Below the pieces are notes generated by a model, which worked only from the letters and a program-made list of their open reading frames with translations, was not told where the DNA came from and did not search any database. Below, one piece after another: positions 24,100 through 36,037 of a DNA stretch of 64,000 bases. Position 1 is the stretch's first letter, and the number at the start of each line of letters is the position of its first letter. A program made the translations under genes and the position numbers. Source of the stretch: Oscarella lobularis (taxonomy: Eukaryota > Porifera > Homoscleromorpha > Homosclerophorida > Oscarellidae); contig NC_089189.1 in NCBI RefSeq assembly GCF_947507565.1, positions 124,001 through 188,000 of the forward strand, written 5' to 3'.

Positions 24100-24327
24100 T
24101 CATTTCTCTTCGTACATCCACTGATCGCGTTCGATATCGACGATCATATCGCGTAGGCTTTCCATTCGTCGAGCGTGGGCTTCTCGTTCGATCGCGTTCA
24201 AGCTCGAACTGACTTCCGCTTCGACGAGAGCCAAATTGTACATCTTCTTCTTCCGCCACGACTCGTTTGCTCCTCCTTGATCGGCGGGGCGACTTCGCTT
24301 GTCGCTCTTCGCAACGCTTCGTCTCAT
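24100..24327 (-). CDS. Small protein of 75 residues, weak ANAPC16-like C-terminus
   Basis: A single-exon ORF: a basic N-terminus (MRRSVAKSDKRSRPAD) followed by one predicted amphipathic helix with the pattern HARRMESLRDMIVDIERDQW. The spacing of Arg-Met-Glu, Leu and Asp-x-Trp resembles the C-terminal helix of APC/C subunit 16, a similarly small protein. The resemblance rests on about 25 residues and may be chance. It converges on MLF 94 bp away. The overlapping frame 24011-24358 on the same strand is lower-complexity and was not chosen. Confidence 0.4.
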   Translation of the reverse strand: MRRSVAKSDKRSRPADQGGANESWRKKKMYNLALVEAEVSSSLNAIEREAHARRMESLRDMIVDIERDQWMYEEK

Positions 24328-24364
24328 TGCAAGCGCAAACTAACGAGCTTCTTGTCACGTGTCT

Positions 24365-24505
24365 ATTAATTAATTAATAACCCAAACTAAACCACTGATT
24401 CAATAACTTGTACTGTCACGTGCCTAACTCCTGTAATTAACTCACCGATTCAATAGCTTGCACAGTCACGTGCCTATTAATTGATTGATTCAATCACGGA
24501 TAACC
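24365..24505. repeat. Two to three copies of a ~65-bp repeat
   Basis: Units share a GATTCAATAACTTG-type core (GATTCAATAGCTTG in the second) followed by a CACGTG-containing end (TGTCACGTGCCTA, AGTCACGTGCCTA) and AT-rich spacers. No coding potential is seen. Confidence 0.7.
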
Positions 24506-24519
24506 TGAAATAAAAATTA

Positions 24520-24715
24520 TTTGGTGGTGCTGGTGCTGGTGGTGCTGGAGGTGCTGGAGGTGCTAGTGGTGTGGAGGTGCTAGTGGTGTGGAGGTGCTAG
24601 TGGTGCTGGAGGTGGTAGTGGAGAGGTGCTGGAGTGGTACTGAAGGTGCTGGAGGTGCTGCTGATGTTGCTGAAGCTGATGAGATGCTGATGCTGATGGA
24701 TGATGATGGGGGACC
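24520..24715. repeat. GGTGCTGGA-type minisatellite
   Basis: A 9-bp unit GGTGCTGGA and variants (GGTGCTAGT, GGTGTGGAG) are repeated about 20 times. They degrade to GATGCT/GATGAT triplets at the right end. A short CTAGCTACC repeat follows at about 24715-24745. Confidence 0.85.
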
Positions 24716-24792
24716 TAGCTATACCTAGCTACCTAGCTACCTGACTAGTAATAATTAATTAATTGATTAATTACTATAAGTTTAAATAATTA

Positions 24793-25655
24793 GTTATGCA
24801 TTACCTTCTTTCTTGGCCCGACGAGGATGAGGCGGCTGCGTCGTCTTCGGTCTGCCAAGAGATGAAAAAATTAATAAAATTTGCTAAGAACATTAGCGCG
24901 ATCTTAGGCTGCTGACGACTTGAGGCGCTGGCGTCCCCGACGGCTTGCGGCAAGGCGCACCTAAACTGAAACAAAAGGCAGTAAACGAAAAAATGCGCAC
25001 TCTATACAGAGGACCTCTGAGGCAGATGGCTTCGTCTACATCCGTCGTCTTCGTCCCACGTGTGACGTCCAACCTAAATCTGAAGAGAAGCCAGCAAGGG
25101 AAAAAACAAACGGTCCATACAGATACCTCTGAGGCAGATGGCTTCGTCCACATCCGTCGTCTTCGTCCCGCCCACGTCCGCATCTAGAACTCAAAAAGCG
25201 CAAGCAAGTGAAAAACGTGAGCATTCTATACAGATACCTCGTGCCTTCGTCCCCATCCTTCACTTACCGTCGATCTTGACCTTGGGCCCCCTCTCGCCAA
25301 CCTAAATCTCAAAAGCAGCAAGTACAGGAAAAAACAAGCGCTCTATACAGATACCTCTGGGTCAGCTGGCTTCGTCTACATCCGTCGTCTTCGTCCCACG
25401 TATGACGTCCAACCTAAATCTCAAAAGAAGCCAGCACGGGGAAAAAACAAGCGGTCTATACAGATACCTCTAGTATTGCCGGCTTCGTCCACATCCGTCG
25501 TCTTCATCCCACGTCTGCATCTAAAACTCAAAAAAGAGCAAGCATGGGGAAAATGTGGGCATTATATACAGATACCTTGTGTCTTCGTCCCAGTCCTGCG
25601 ACGTCTTTGACGGGGCGTAGCACTCTTCCTCCGCGTCGGCGACGTCCTGCCAAAG
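24793..25655 (-). repeat. Tandem array of ~112-bp units with splice-like borders (decayed exons)
   Basis: About seven units of 105-120 bp share CTTCGTCTACATCCGTCGTCTTCGT-like cores and a TCTATACAGATACCT border. Read on the minus strand, each unit looks like an intron (AG|GTATCTGTATAGA donor, TTTAG acceptor) plus an exon of about 53-66 nt. The exons encode WDEDD-rich peptides in one frame. Exon lengths differ and stops appear when consecutive units are joined, so a continuous protein is not supported. Candidate end exons lie near 24793-24855 and 25590-25650. Confidence 0.7.
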
Positions 25656-25769
25656 CAAAGATGAAGTAGAAAAATGACGTCAAAAATTGTATTGATTAAT
25701 TACTTATATAAGTACATAATATTATTTATTTATTTATTTATTCCTCTAATTCCTCTACCCTAACTGCCT

Positions 25770-25890
25770 CTAAGATGATGACGTGTAGATGACGTGTAGA
25801 TGACGTGTAGATGACGTGTAATTGGCGAAAATGAAGTGTAAATAGAGAAAATGAAGTGTAAATGGAAAAGGAAGCATGCTATAGAAGAAT
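25770..25890. repeat. 12-bp minisatellite (GATGACGTGTA units)
   Basis: Four perfect tandem copies of a GATGACGTGTA-type unit are followed by about four diverged AAATGAAGTGTA units. The array has no coding potential. Confidence 0.85.
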
Positions 25891-26454
25891 GAAGTGTAAA
25901 AATGAAGTGAAGGCTGATAAATGAAATAATGACAGGTGGAAGGTGATCTGAGTGGGAGGTTCACTGGCAAAATAAAATCTGTCTTGACATCGACAGATAT
26001 GTACCTAAAACGGGCAACAGTTAAGACAGATGCAATAATTAAATGACCGGCACAATCCACGTGACATACTGACCTCTCCCCCGCTCGCTCGGAGGCGGGG
26101 TCAAGCTGCGAACACGAACGAAAAATCGCCTTACCGTAGAGGCTTACCTAAACTCGCCACGCACACTTCCCTAGCATCACCGCATCTTCAGCTTTTCCGA
26201 TTCAATGATTGCAAAGAGCCTAAAAGGGGACCCCTCTCGATAAACGATAGTACGAGACGTAAACGTTGCTAAGAGACGCGCGCGGAGCAGCGAACGTCGC
26301 GAACGACGCACTGAGCGACGCACGTGGCGAAGAAAAGCCCTCGCACGCCTCTAAAAAAACACCAGGCGAAGCACAAACCTGCAGGCGTGACGACAGGCTG
26401 CGTGCGTGGCTTCTGCAGCGTCCGTTCGCCTTCCGATCGAGCGAGAAGCGAGCG
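25891..26454. other. Intergenic DNA with no supported gene
   Basis: It is GC-rich between about 26060 and 26460. Short ORFs on both strands (26220-26489 minus, 26266-26535 plus) reflect base composition. I see no domain, splice pattern or homology in them. Confidence 0.5.
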
Positions 26455-27010
26455 AAGAATCCGCGTGGCTGCTGCTCCGCTATCTGCACGAATGATGTCT
26501 GCTGTTGTCTGCGATTGCGTGAGACGAAATATTAGAAGGCGTTTTGAAGCGTGCGATTGACGTCCTATGCAAGATAGGAAAATATAGTCACGTGCTTATT
26601 TAACCTGTACGTCTTTTACGTCATCGTGACGCTCGCGGAGCTGCCGAACGCTTTCTCCGCGGTTAGAAGCCGCGAGAACACAGCGCAACGCTCTACTGCA
26701 AAGTCTCATTCTTCAGACGCAGGTGTATAAGCCTGAGCCCCTTTTCGAGGCAACGCGAGCGAAGCAAGGCGAATATCGACAGCAGAACGTCGCACAGTAT
26801 GAGAAAATGGTACTCAGTCTCAACCAAACTCTAGTCTAGTTCTTAGTTGCACCCTATGGCTTCTGTATACGTTTTTGATCCGGGTGACGGGTGACGTAAC
26901 ATGTAAAACCTGATATCTTTTTCTTGCTAACAAAAGAATCATTTGATATATATAACTCGATAGGAAACTGCTTGTCATTCTTTCCCTCAAGCAAGTCAAC
27001 TGAAGTCATA
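26455..27010 (+). promoter_or_regulatory. Upstream region of F-BAR-C1 gene 1 (duplicated at 30045-30610)
   Basis: The block from GCGTGGCTG.TGCTCCGCTATCTGC onward recurs before gene 2, with many substitutions. It includes a conserved CGTCATC/CACGTG cluster (about 26590-26630), a TTTCTCC.CGGTT stem-like element and a run of AACGCTCTACTGCAAAG. Conservation between copies marks this as part of the tandem duplication and as the likely promoter or 5' UTR. Confidence 0.55.
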
Positions 27011-30000
27011 ATGACGTTCGAGTCCGATTTCGAGTTCGTATTCAAACTCGCCGATCTTCCAGACAGCGATTGCAACGATATCGTTCGATCGAGTCTCAAA
27101 GGAACGATTCGATTCGGCGAAACAGGTCAGGTGACCTCTCGCGCTTCTGGGACCATCCTGCTCAAAACCCGACTCCTAGTATCAGATTTCATGAAAAAAC
27201 TCGGTCAAACATACGAAAAATTCAGCAGCGATTTAAAAAATTTAGTGCGAGGCTTCAAAAAACGCAGCGACGATTCCAAAAAGGAAAGGTACGTTTATCA
27301 CCATAGCAACAAAAATCGCACACATCATTGTGGCCGAAGATTTTCCTGGCAAGGCCACTTGTATCGATTCTGGGAAGTTCTTCTCGCCGAAGTGGGCGAA
27401 GAAGCCAAGGTGGGGCCCCAATGCTTTTTATTTATTTATAAGATTATTGTGCCTTGCATAAATATATGGGATGACCACTTCCTATATATAGGACTTCTCT
27501 CGTCTCGCTTCGAATCTTGATCAGAGCGTTGCTCAGCCTCTCGCAGACGCGTGCGCAAGCCGAAAGCTTCTCTACAAAAAGGTATTCCCTATAAAAACAA
27601 TCAAATTTGCATCTACGATGGGATTCCTTCCAGATGATTTCCTATAAGGATCAGATGGAGGAGAACATCAAGAAGTCGTGCGAAACCGTTTCCAAGACGT
27701 TGAAAGAGTGCGACGATGAATGGGCAAAGAAATCGTCAAAGGTTCAATAATATTTATCTAAGGGGATGCGTCACGTGATGACGACTTCCTCCACGTAGCA
27801 AGATAGTCTAAGTGTACGCTATCATCGCACTCACAATGATTATCTTCTCGCTCTTTGGGGCTCTAATGCGCTCATTACAAATCATTACAGAAGTGAATTG
27901 CCTGATTTTCTGAGGGTAATAGCCATAAACGCTAGTTACTTATTATTTATTGGCTACGTTTAGGATATAATGGATATTCGCCTCGACGTTTCTGAGTTTG
28001 TTAAAGCGAAATTCGATGGCATGCTTGGCTTGACAAAAAATTCAGTATGACGTCAAAAAAATTTGATTTTATATCTAATCTTTTGTCTAAGTGGTCTGCA
28101 ATTTCTGAGCGTCTTGGCCACGTTTTGGCGACGTGTAAAAAATTGAATTTGACGGGTGAAGCGAAAGCGTTTATGGAATCAAGTCCCGTACGTCAAATTC
28201 AGCCAATGTTGACACTGCCACTGAACGTGTATCAACAGCCAAAATCAGCCGGAAGCGTAACGGAAAAAATCCGAGAGTTTCTAATAAAAATTTTAAATTT
28301 TTTTAAGGATTATATATATGGTGAAGAACTTGCTGTCGATCCAACTTTAGAAAGAGACATTCAAAATTCTTCTCAACAAGTAAACACAGACTTCCTATTA
28401 GGAATATCTTGACTAATTATTTATCCCAAGTCGACGACATTGATGGCTTCGTTGAGAGACAAAGAAACGGAGCTAGAATCAGCGATGGACGTGCAGAGAT
28501 GGTACGACTTCATTTCTATAAGGAACTATAGGTTAAATAACGTTTAGTTACGCCGAACAACACGGTAAGAATAGTCAGCCTCAGTCTAGTGGACCCCTGG
28601 AGGAGCAAGTAATTGAAATCAAACAGCAGATGCGAATGGCTCGAAGCCAACTCGCAGTCAACAACGAAAAGGTAAAAACTAATAAATAAAATAAATAAGT
28701 ATTTGATCGAAAAAGTAAAAACTAATAATGAATATATGATTAAAATGGTAATTTTAATTTAGTTAGAGAAACTTCGTAAGGGGCAGTTTAACCGCAATCG
28801 TGCGTCTTCCGTCACGTCTCTCGATTACTCATCTTGGCCTCACACGTTCGAACAGCGCAGTTTTGGGAAACTGTCGAATTGCGCTCACTGCGGAAGTCTT
28901 GTCAAGGGTTAAAACAATAAGTCATAATTTCAACAGATTGCGCAATGTTTTTTCAGGACTTTTTCATCAGGGACTCCAATGCAAAGTGTGCAAAATCAAA
29001 GTTCACGAAAAATGCAAGACCAAAGTGGAAGGATGCAAACAGGCATAGTTATCCCAGTAATATTTAATTTTTTAATTATATACCTAGCAAGCTTCGATGG
29101 CTCTAAACGAAAGAAGAATGTCAGGTGCTTCTCTAGGAGAAGGAGCGTCCCCTTTCGCCGCTATTGCTCTCACTAAAAACGACTCCTATATGCCCACAGT
29201 CGAAGGCAAGCCTCTAAATAATAATTAAAAAATAAATACATTTATTGATAATTAAGGCGTTGAAGCGGATAAATATTCGACGATTGACGAATCGAGCGAA
29301 AGCGAGGACTGCGAGTATTCGTACGTAGACGTGACGCGAAAATTGGGTCCCCTACTTATTGCGCGAGCCAAGTCGAATCTCGCTGCGGAAAAAACGCGTC
29401 CCGCACCCGTGCGTCACTCGCAAAGCGAAGAGACTTTTAAAAAACCAGGCATTCCAATGTTAGGTCGGATTACAATAACCTATAGGATTGGCCCTTTCGA
29501 TTTATATTGAGTTATGTAGAGAGAGGTAACAGCGACTCGCTCACAGACGGAGACTATTCGTACGTTAGTGCAGTGTTTGACGAAAAGCCAAAACGCGAGA
29601 GAAAGAGGTCCAATACTGAAGGTATATATATACATATGAGAAATTGCGGCTCTTCTTCAATAACTCGCGATTCAGGATCACTGGCACTGTGTGTAACATC
29701 GCCGCCAAAGCCTCCTGTATCTCCCAAGCCTCCCAAACGCAATGCACCGAAATCCACGCCTCCACCACAAAGTAAATCATTTAAAAAAAATTATTTGATT
29801 AGCAGCTAATTAATTTTTTCGCGCAGACGGAAGCGACGTAAGTTTTAGAATATGCATTCCCCCCCCTTCCCCCGCGGTACTTTTTCTTCTAGGAAGAGAG
29901 CGGTAAAGAACCCGAATACATGTCTCTCAAGTAAGTATAACTAATTAATTAATTAATTAATCAATGAAAAAATTCTAAAAGTAGTCCTTTTATTAGAGAA

Positions 30001-30039
30001 AAGTTGCTTACCTTGGAAAAAGCGATGTCCTCTCGCTAG
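27011..30039 (+). CDS. F-BAR and C1 domain adaptor, tandem copy 1
   Basis: Exons 1-6 encode an F-BAR-like helical region: MTFESDFEFVFKLADLPDSD, LGQTYEKFSSDLKNLVRGF, YRFWEVLLAEVGEEAK, QSVAQPLADACASRKLLYKK and DQMEENIKKSCETV. At 28790-29045 two exons give a C1 zinc finger (H-x12-C-x2-C ... C-x2-C-x4-H-x2-C-x7-C). The tail has paired tyrosine motifs (EYSYVDV, DYSYVSAV, EPEYMSLK) and a Pro-rich PPKPPVSPKPPKR segment, as in SH2/SH3 ligands. It ends in KLLTLEKAMSSR at 30039. F-BAR plus C1 recalls the HMHA1/GMIP/ARHGAP29 RhoGAPs, but no RhoGAP domain is present. A membrane-curvature adaptor role is inferred. Exact borders of the first exon are uncertain. Confidence 0.75.
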
Positions 30040-30044
30040 CGAGA

Positions 30045-30610
30045 GAGGATTCTGCGTGGCTGGTGCTCCGCTATCTGCGCGATTAATTACTTTAGTGTCT
30101 GCTTTTGTCGCGAGACGAAATACTACAGTAGAAGGGGTTTTGACGCGTGTGATTGACGTCCTAATTAGGAATTATAGTCACGTGCGTATTTACTCTTTTA
30201 CGTCATCACCCTCGCGGAGTTGCAGAGCGCTTTCTCCACGGTTTGGAAGCGGCGAGCACACAGCGTAACGCTCTACTGCAAAGCCTCATTCTTCAGACGC
30301 ATGTTTATAAACCGGGGCCCCTTTTCGGGGTAACGCGAGCGAAACATGGACAACAGAACGTCGCGAAGCATTTCGACGTCTCATCCAAGCTCAAATAAGA
30401 AAAGGAAAGGGTACGTAGTCTCAGTCCTAGTAGCCAATCCTCCAGTCTAGTTCTTAGTTGGGCCTGCACTCTACGGCTTCTGTATCTCATCCGGGTGACG
30501 TAACACGTAAAACCTGTCATCTTAAAATGATTTGATATATATGATAGGAAACAGTTGTCCATTCTTTCTCTCGAGCTAAGTCATCTCAGCGCGCTTTATC
30601 TCCCAAAATA
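30045..30610 (+). promoter_or_regulatory. Upstream region of F-BAR-C1 gene 2
   Basis: Diverged copy of 26455-27010. It starts six bases after the stop codon of gene 1 and runs to the ATG of gene 2, so gene 2's whole control region fits in 571 bp. Confidence 0.55.
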
Positions 30611-33553
30611 ATGACGTTCGAGTCCGATTTCGAGTTCGTCTTCAAACTCGCCGATCTTCCAGACAGCGATTGCAACGATATCGTTCGATCGAGTCTCAAA
30701 GGAACGATTCGGTTCGGCGAAACAGGTCAGGTGACCTCTCTCGGACCATCTCATAAAAAAACCCCGACTCTCCTAGTATCGGATTTCATGAAAAAACTCG
30801 GCCAAACATACGAGAAATTCAGCAGCGATTTAAAAAATTTAGTGCGAGGCTTCAAAAAACGCGGCGACGATTCCAAAAAGGAAAGGCAAGTTGATCGTCA
30901 TAGCAACGAAAATCGCACACATCTTTGTGGTCCAAGATTTTCCTGGCAAGGCCACTTGTATCGATTCTGGGAAGTTCTTCTCGCCGAAGTGGGGGAGGAA
31001 GCCAAGGTGGGGCCAAAGCTTTATTTATTTATAAGATTATCGTGCCTGGATGTCCGCTTCCTCCTTTCGCGTGTAGGATTTCTCTCGTCTCGCTTCGAAT
31101 CTTGATCAGACCGTTGCTCAACCTCTGACTGATGCGTGCACGAGTCGAAAGCTTCTCTACAAGAAGGCATTCGTTATATAAACAATGAGCATCTTTAATT
31201 GAAGTGGAGTGATTTATTCCAGATGACTTCCTATAAGGAACAGATGGAGGAGAACATGAAGAAGTCGTGCGAAAGCGTTGCTAAGACGCTGAAAGACTGC
31301 GACGACGAATGGGCAAAGAAATCGTCAAAGGTTCAAAATAAAAGAAATATTTATGATAACGAGTCACGTGGCGATATAGCAAGATAGTCTAAGTGGACGC
31401 TATCATCGCACTCACAATGATTACCTTCTCGCTTTGTGGGGTTCTAATGCTCTCATTACAAATCATTACAGAAGCGAATTACCGGATTTTTTAAGGGTAT
31501 TAGTATTAATCCTAAACGCTATTTAATTATTAATTATTATTAGGATATAATGGATGTTCGTCTCAATGTTGATGAATTTGTTAAAGCAAAATGCGCTGGC
31601 ATGCTTGGCATGACAAAAAGCACAGTATGACGTCAAAAAATTGCATTTATATTTTATATTTTTTTGTCCAAGTGGTCTGTGATTTCTGAGCGTCTTGGCC
31701 ACGTTTTGGCGACGTGTAACAAATTGAATTTGACGGGTGAAGCGAAAGCGTTCATGGAATCGTGTCCCGTACGTCAAATTCAGCCAATGTTGACGCTTCC
31801 ACTGAACGCCTATCAACAGCCGAAATCAGCCGGAAGCGTAACGGAAAAAATCCGAGAGTTTCTAATAAAATATTTCGAATTTTTTCAAGGATTATATATA
31901 TGGTGAAGAACTCGCTGACGATCCTACTTTGGAAAGAGACTTACAAAATTCTTTTCAACAGGTAAACACGGAATCCTTATTAGGAATACATGTATCTAGA
32001 CTAGTTACTTATCCTAAGTCGACAACGTTGATGGCTTCGTTGAGAGACAAAGAAACGGAGCTAGAATCAGCGATGGAAGTGCAGAGATGGTGGACACCTA
32101 AACCCTTTAATTTCTATAGGCAGCCATTAATTAAATAACGTTTAGTTACGCTGTACAACAGGGTAAAAGTGGTCAGCCTCAGTCTAGTGGTCCCCTGGAG
32201 GAACAAATGATGGAAATCAAACAGCAGATGCGTATGGCTCGAAGCCAACTCGCAGTTAACAACGAAAAGGTAAAAACTAATAAATAAATAATACTTAATT
32301 AAGTCGTAGATTTTGCGTTCAGTTGAAGAGACTTCGTACAGGGCAGTTTGATCGCGATCGTACGTCTTCCGTGGCGTCTCTCGATTTTTCAACTTGGCCT
32401 CACATGTTCGAACAGCACAATTATATGAAATTGACGAATTGCGCTCACTGCGGAAGTCTTCTCAAGGGTTATAACAATAATAAGTGGTATTGTTTATAAA
32501 TTATTTTTTCTCAGGACTTTTTCATCAGGGACTCCAATGCAAAGTGTGCAAAATCAACGTCCACGATAAATGCAAAAGCAAAGTGGACGGATGCAGAGAG
32601 GCATAAATATTCCAAATATCATAATCTTTTTAAATTAAATATCTAGCTCGAATCAATTGCCCGAAGCGAAAGATCAATGTCCTCTTCTTCTATAGGAGAA
32701 GCAGCAGAGAAAGTGTCGTCCAATTTCGCTGCTATGGCTCTCACTAAAAACGACTCCTATATAACGACAGCCGAAAGCAAGCCTATAAATTAAATACGCG
32801 TTCATATCTAATAATAAAAGGCGTCAAAACAGATACGTATTCAACGATTGACGAATGCGAAGAGTCCGAGTATTCGTACGTGGACGTGACGCGAAAATTT
32901 GGTCCCATGCTCATTGCACGAGCCAAGTCGAATCTGCCGTTGGAAAAATCGCGTCCCAAACCCGTGCGTCACTCGCAAAGCGAAGAAACGCTAAGAAAAC
33001 CAGTCGTACCAGTGTTGGGTGAAATTACATGAATATATAGATTTTTCTCTAAGTTGCATAATGTATTGTAGAGAGAGGCAACAGTAACGACTATTCGTAC
33101 GTTAGTACAGTGTTTGAAGAAAAGCCAAAAGGCGACAGAAGGAGGTCGAATACTGAAGGTATGGTGGAGGAAACTTGCAGCACGAATTAACCTGAGAATG
33201 ACGTCATCCAGGATCACTAGCACTGAGTGTATTGACAAGTCCAAAGCCTCCCGTATCTCCCAAGCCTCCCAAACGCAATGCACCGAAATCAAAACGTAAA
33301 ACACTTAATTAAAAAACTAATCAATTAGCAACTAATCATTTTTTTCGCGTAGCCGGAAGTGACGTAAGTTTTATCGCAATTTTCTCCCCCCCCCCCCCCG
33401 TGATACTTTTTCCTCCAGGAAGACAGCGAAACCGAGCCCGAGCTCCTTTCCGTCAAGTAAGTATAATTAAAACCAGCAATTCGACAAGTAGAGTCCCCTT
33501 TATTAATTAGAGAAAAGTTGCTTACCTTGGAAAAAGCGATGTCCTCTCGCTAG
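30611..33553 (+). CDS. F-BAR and C1 domain adaptor, tandem copy 2
   Basis: Exon for exon a copy of 27011-30039. It starts with the same MTFESDFEFVFKLADLPDSD and keeps the F-BAR helices, the C1 finger (about 32340-32600) and the same KLLTLEKAMSSR end. Differences are clear. In the last exon the tyrosine of EPEYMSLK is replaced (EPELLSVK). The Pro-rich exon is shorter (about 33120-33295), and the loop after TGQVTS differs. The remaining YSYVDV and YSYVSTV motifs are kept. Introns have diverged more than exons, which supports selection on the protein. It is probably functional. Confidence 0.72.
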
Positions 33554-33663
33554 CAGCTCGGACATATAGACTACTATTTCAACAATAATAATACGTACAT
33601 TACTAAATTCTAGAGTTTTTTCTTTTCATCTGTCTAGTCTACGTTTTCCCTCTTCTATTTGTT

Positions 33664-35802
33664 TTAGTCTTTCTTGAGCATTTGCTCCTGTATGGCCTGC
33701 TGTTCCACCTTCCGACGTCGGCTTCGTCTCTGCCTCAATTTCTCCTTCAAATCCTGTTCCGTTCTTTCCTTGGCTCGCTGCTTAGCGCGATCGAACTCGG
33801 CCAATTCCTCCTCATGCTGCTTCATCAGCCCATCAACGTCGCCGTAAACTTGATCGTTTGACGGCGGCGGCGCCAATTCCGACAAAGGAACGCGTTTAAA
33901 CGACGGCACTTCGCTGGGACCGGGGCTCCCTTCCTTCGTCTCCGTCTCGTCACCATTAGCAACGACGTCATCGCTTCCCTCGTGCTGCGAAACGGCGTCC
34001 GCTTCAGCGGGCCCCATTTCGTCGGAAACAACTTCCTTCACTTCCTTACCACTTTCCACCTCCTCCTCATCTTCCTCCTCATCGTTATCACTCGCTTCTC
34101 CCTCTCCCTCCTCCTCCGTTTTTCCCTCGACTCGTAGGAGTAGTATCCGCTTTCTTTCCGCCATTAATTTCGTTCTCTGTTTACCCAACTTCCGCATGGT
34201 CTTCGCCAAATCCTTCACTATGTTCTCCTTGAGCGTGTGATCGATCCACTGGTGAAAAAGACAAGCGCGTCGATAGAAATCAACGTAGAGGTCGTAGGCG
34301 GCGCGATGAGTCTGCGGATGCATCATATCGTAATAGAGACGATGCACAGCGATAGCCAATCGATTCAAATCCTCATCCGTGCAATAGGGAGCGTGGACTT
34401 GAGGTAAGAGATATTTTCGAGCGCCACTCGTGTTCTGAAGAGCCGCAGTCAAATTCTTACACGCTTCATTCGCCATTCGATAAATCAACTTATAAAAAAC
34501 CTATTAGATATTCAAATATTTATTTATATTCATTACCTCGCGTTGAGTTGGATGATAACGTCTCAAATCGACCCAACGTTGAATTGCGACGTGTAGCTGT
34601 CGAAGCGATTGGTCGAGATAGAATTGGGCGTTCGACCAACGAAGGTGCGCCGTTTTGACGTAACGTTGCTTGTCCATTAGAACGTTTACCTTGAGCTCCA
34701 ACTTCTGTTCGCGTTCGCTTCCGTAATCGCCGTCGAAAACGTCGCAGAGTAAATTCTCTTGCTCCTCTTGCAGGGAAACCAATTTTTCGCGTTGTTTTTT
34801 CAACGTTTCGACGTGCCCTTGAGCCTTTTTCATTTGGGCTTCGAGCACCTGTCGCGAAAAAGTAAACAATATTAATTTACGGGGATTGGCTTCCGGGTCA
34901 CCTCATGATTTCGTTCCTCCATCTTCTCCTCGTTCAACGCACTAAAATACTCCTCTTCTTCCTTGGAGAGTTGCTGTTGATAATTGTCGATGACGAATTG
35001 ATGCATATTGGCGCCTTTAAGCTTGGCTACGTCACTATATTCCTTCGCCCTAACAACGCAAACGTACACAAAACCCTCCCCTTATTTCTACCCCTTACGT
35101 TTTCGCTTTGAGCTGCGCGACTTTTTCAGCGCTCGCTTGCAGATCTTTCGTTAATTTTTCCAATCGTTCTTCCGCCGTTTTACACTGCGATACGACATCC
35201 GAGTCCAAGATCTCGTTGATTTCCGTTTCCAGGTCAACGAATCGTTTCACGACTGCTTCATTTAGAGGATCGCTTGTTGCGTTGTCGGACGATTGTTTCG
35301 CCCCCATTTCGTCGTTGCCGTCTCCTCCGCTCGTTGCTAACTGACTCGTCTCACCTTCTGGAGTCAATTCTTTATTGTCGCCTTGGTTGATATCTTTTGC
35401 GCCTTCGCTCTCGACTGCGGGGCTTTGCTCTTTTGCATTAGCCTTCGATACGTCGCTAATGCATCTACGCGTCTTTTTTTAATATGAAAATTAGGCTACC
35501 TCCTCTTCCTTTGGTTTTTCTACGACTTCTTCCTTATTTTCTGCTTCTTTTTCTTCGGGTTCTGAGGCTGGGGGTGTTGACTGCTTTTTTGGTTCTGTAA
35601 CTGGGGGCGGTGTTGGCTCGCGGGGTTGAGTTTCGACGCCTGCTCCATCAGGAGATTCTCGCTCTGATGGAGCTTCTGTTTCCTTGGGCTCAGGCTGCTG
35701 TTTGACGTCACGATCGCTTATTTGACGTTTTGGAGGGGGAGCACTGTCGTGTGGCTGAACTACGGCCGGTTTTGTTTGAGGAGACGACGTTCCGCATCCC
35801 AT
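33664..35802 (-). CDS. Unrecognised acylated coiled-coil protein (starts MGCGTSS)
   Basis: Five or so exons. The N-terminus MGCGTSS has Gly2 and Cys3, a typical dual N-myristoylation and palmitoylation signal, followed by a long Pro/Glu/Lys-rich disordered region (35491-35802). Exons at 34504-35367 are mostly coiled coil (FVDLETEINEILDSD, QMKKAQGHVETLKKQREKL). A more ordered helical domain follows (YHPTQREV, NLTAALQNTSGARKYLL, LAIAVHRLYYDMMHPQTHRA; 34180-34560). The C-terminus is acidic, then a basic coiled coil (RQRRSRRRKVEQQA). Membrane-anchored cytoskeletal or scaffold function is possible. I recognise no named family. It lies head to head with the next gene, 235 bp away. Confidence 0.65.
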
Positions 35803-36037
35803 CTTCTTCGAGGGAGTTGGTAAACTAACGTTGTTGCTAGAGGATACGTATGACGTTGGGTCACGTGCGCCGGAAATTGAAGATTAATTCCGATGGCTTG
35901 CAAACGAGTTTCTGACATTGATTATGGAATAGATGCAAACACAATCAATAATACATATCATTAGAGTACTGTACTGCACCCAAGAGACTTTTTTAGGACG
36001 TCGTCGTCATGGTGCTTAGCGCACTTCACCACGCCTC
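35803..36037. promoter_or_regulatory. Divergent promoter region between two coiled-coil genes
   Basis: A 235-bp gap between opposing start codons. It contains a TGACGTTGGGTCACGTGC segment near 35855 that combines a CRE-like half-site and an E-box. No other gene is seen. Confidence 0.45.

Noticed and set aside
26220-26535. Opposed ORFs of 89 residues in the GC-rich stretch before the F-BAR genes
   Set aside because: Part of the stretch is the duplicated upstream block, the frames are not kept in the second copy, and neither translation has a recognisable domain.
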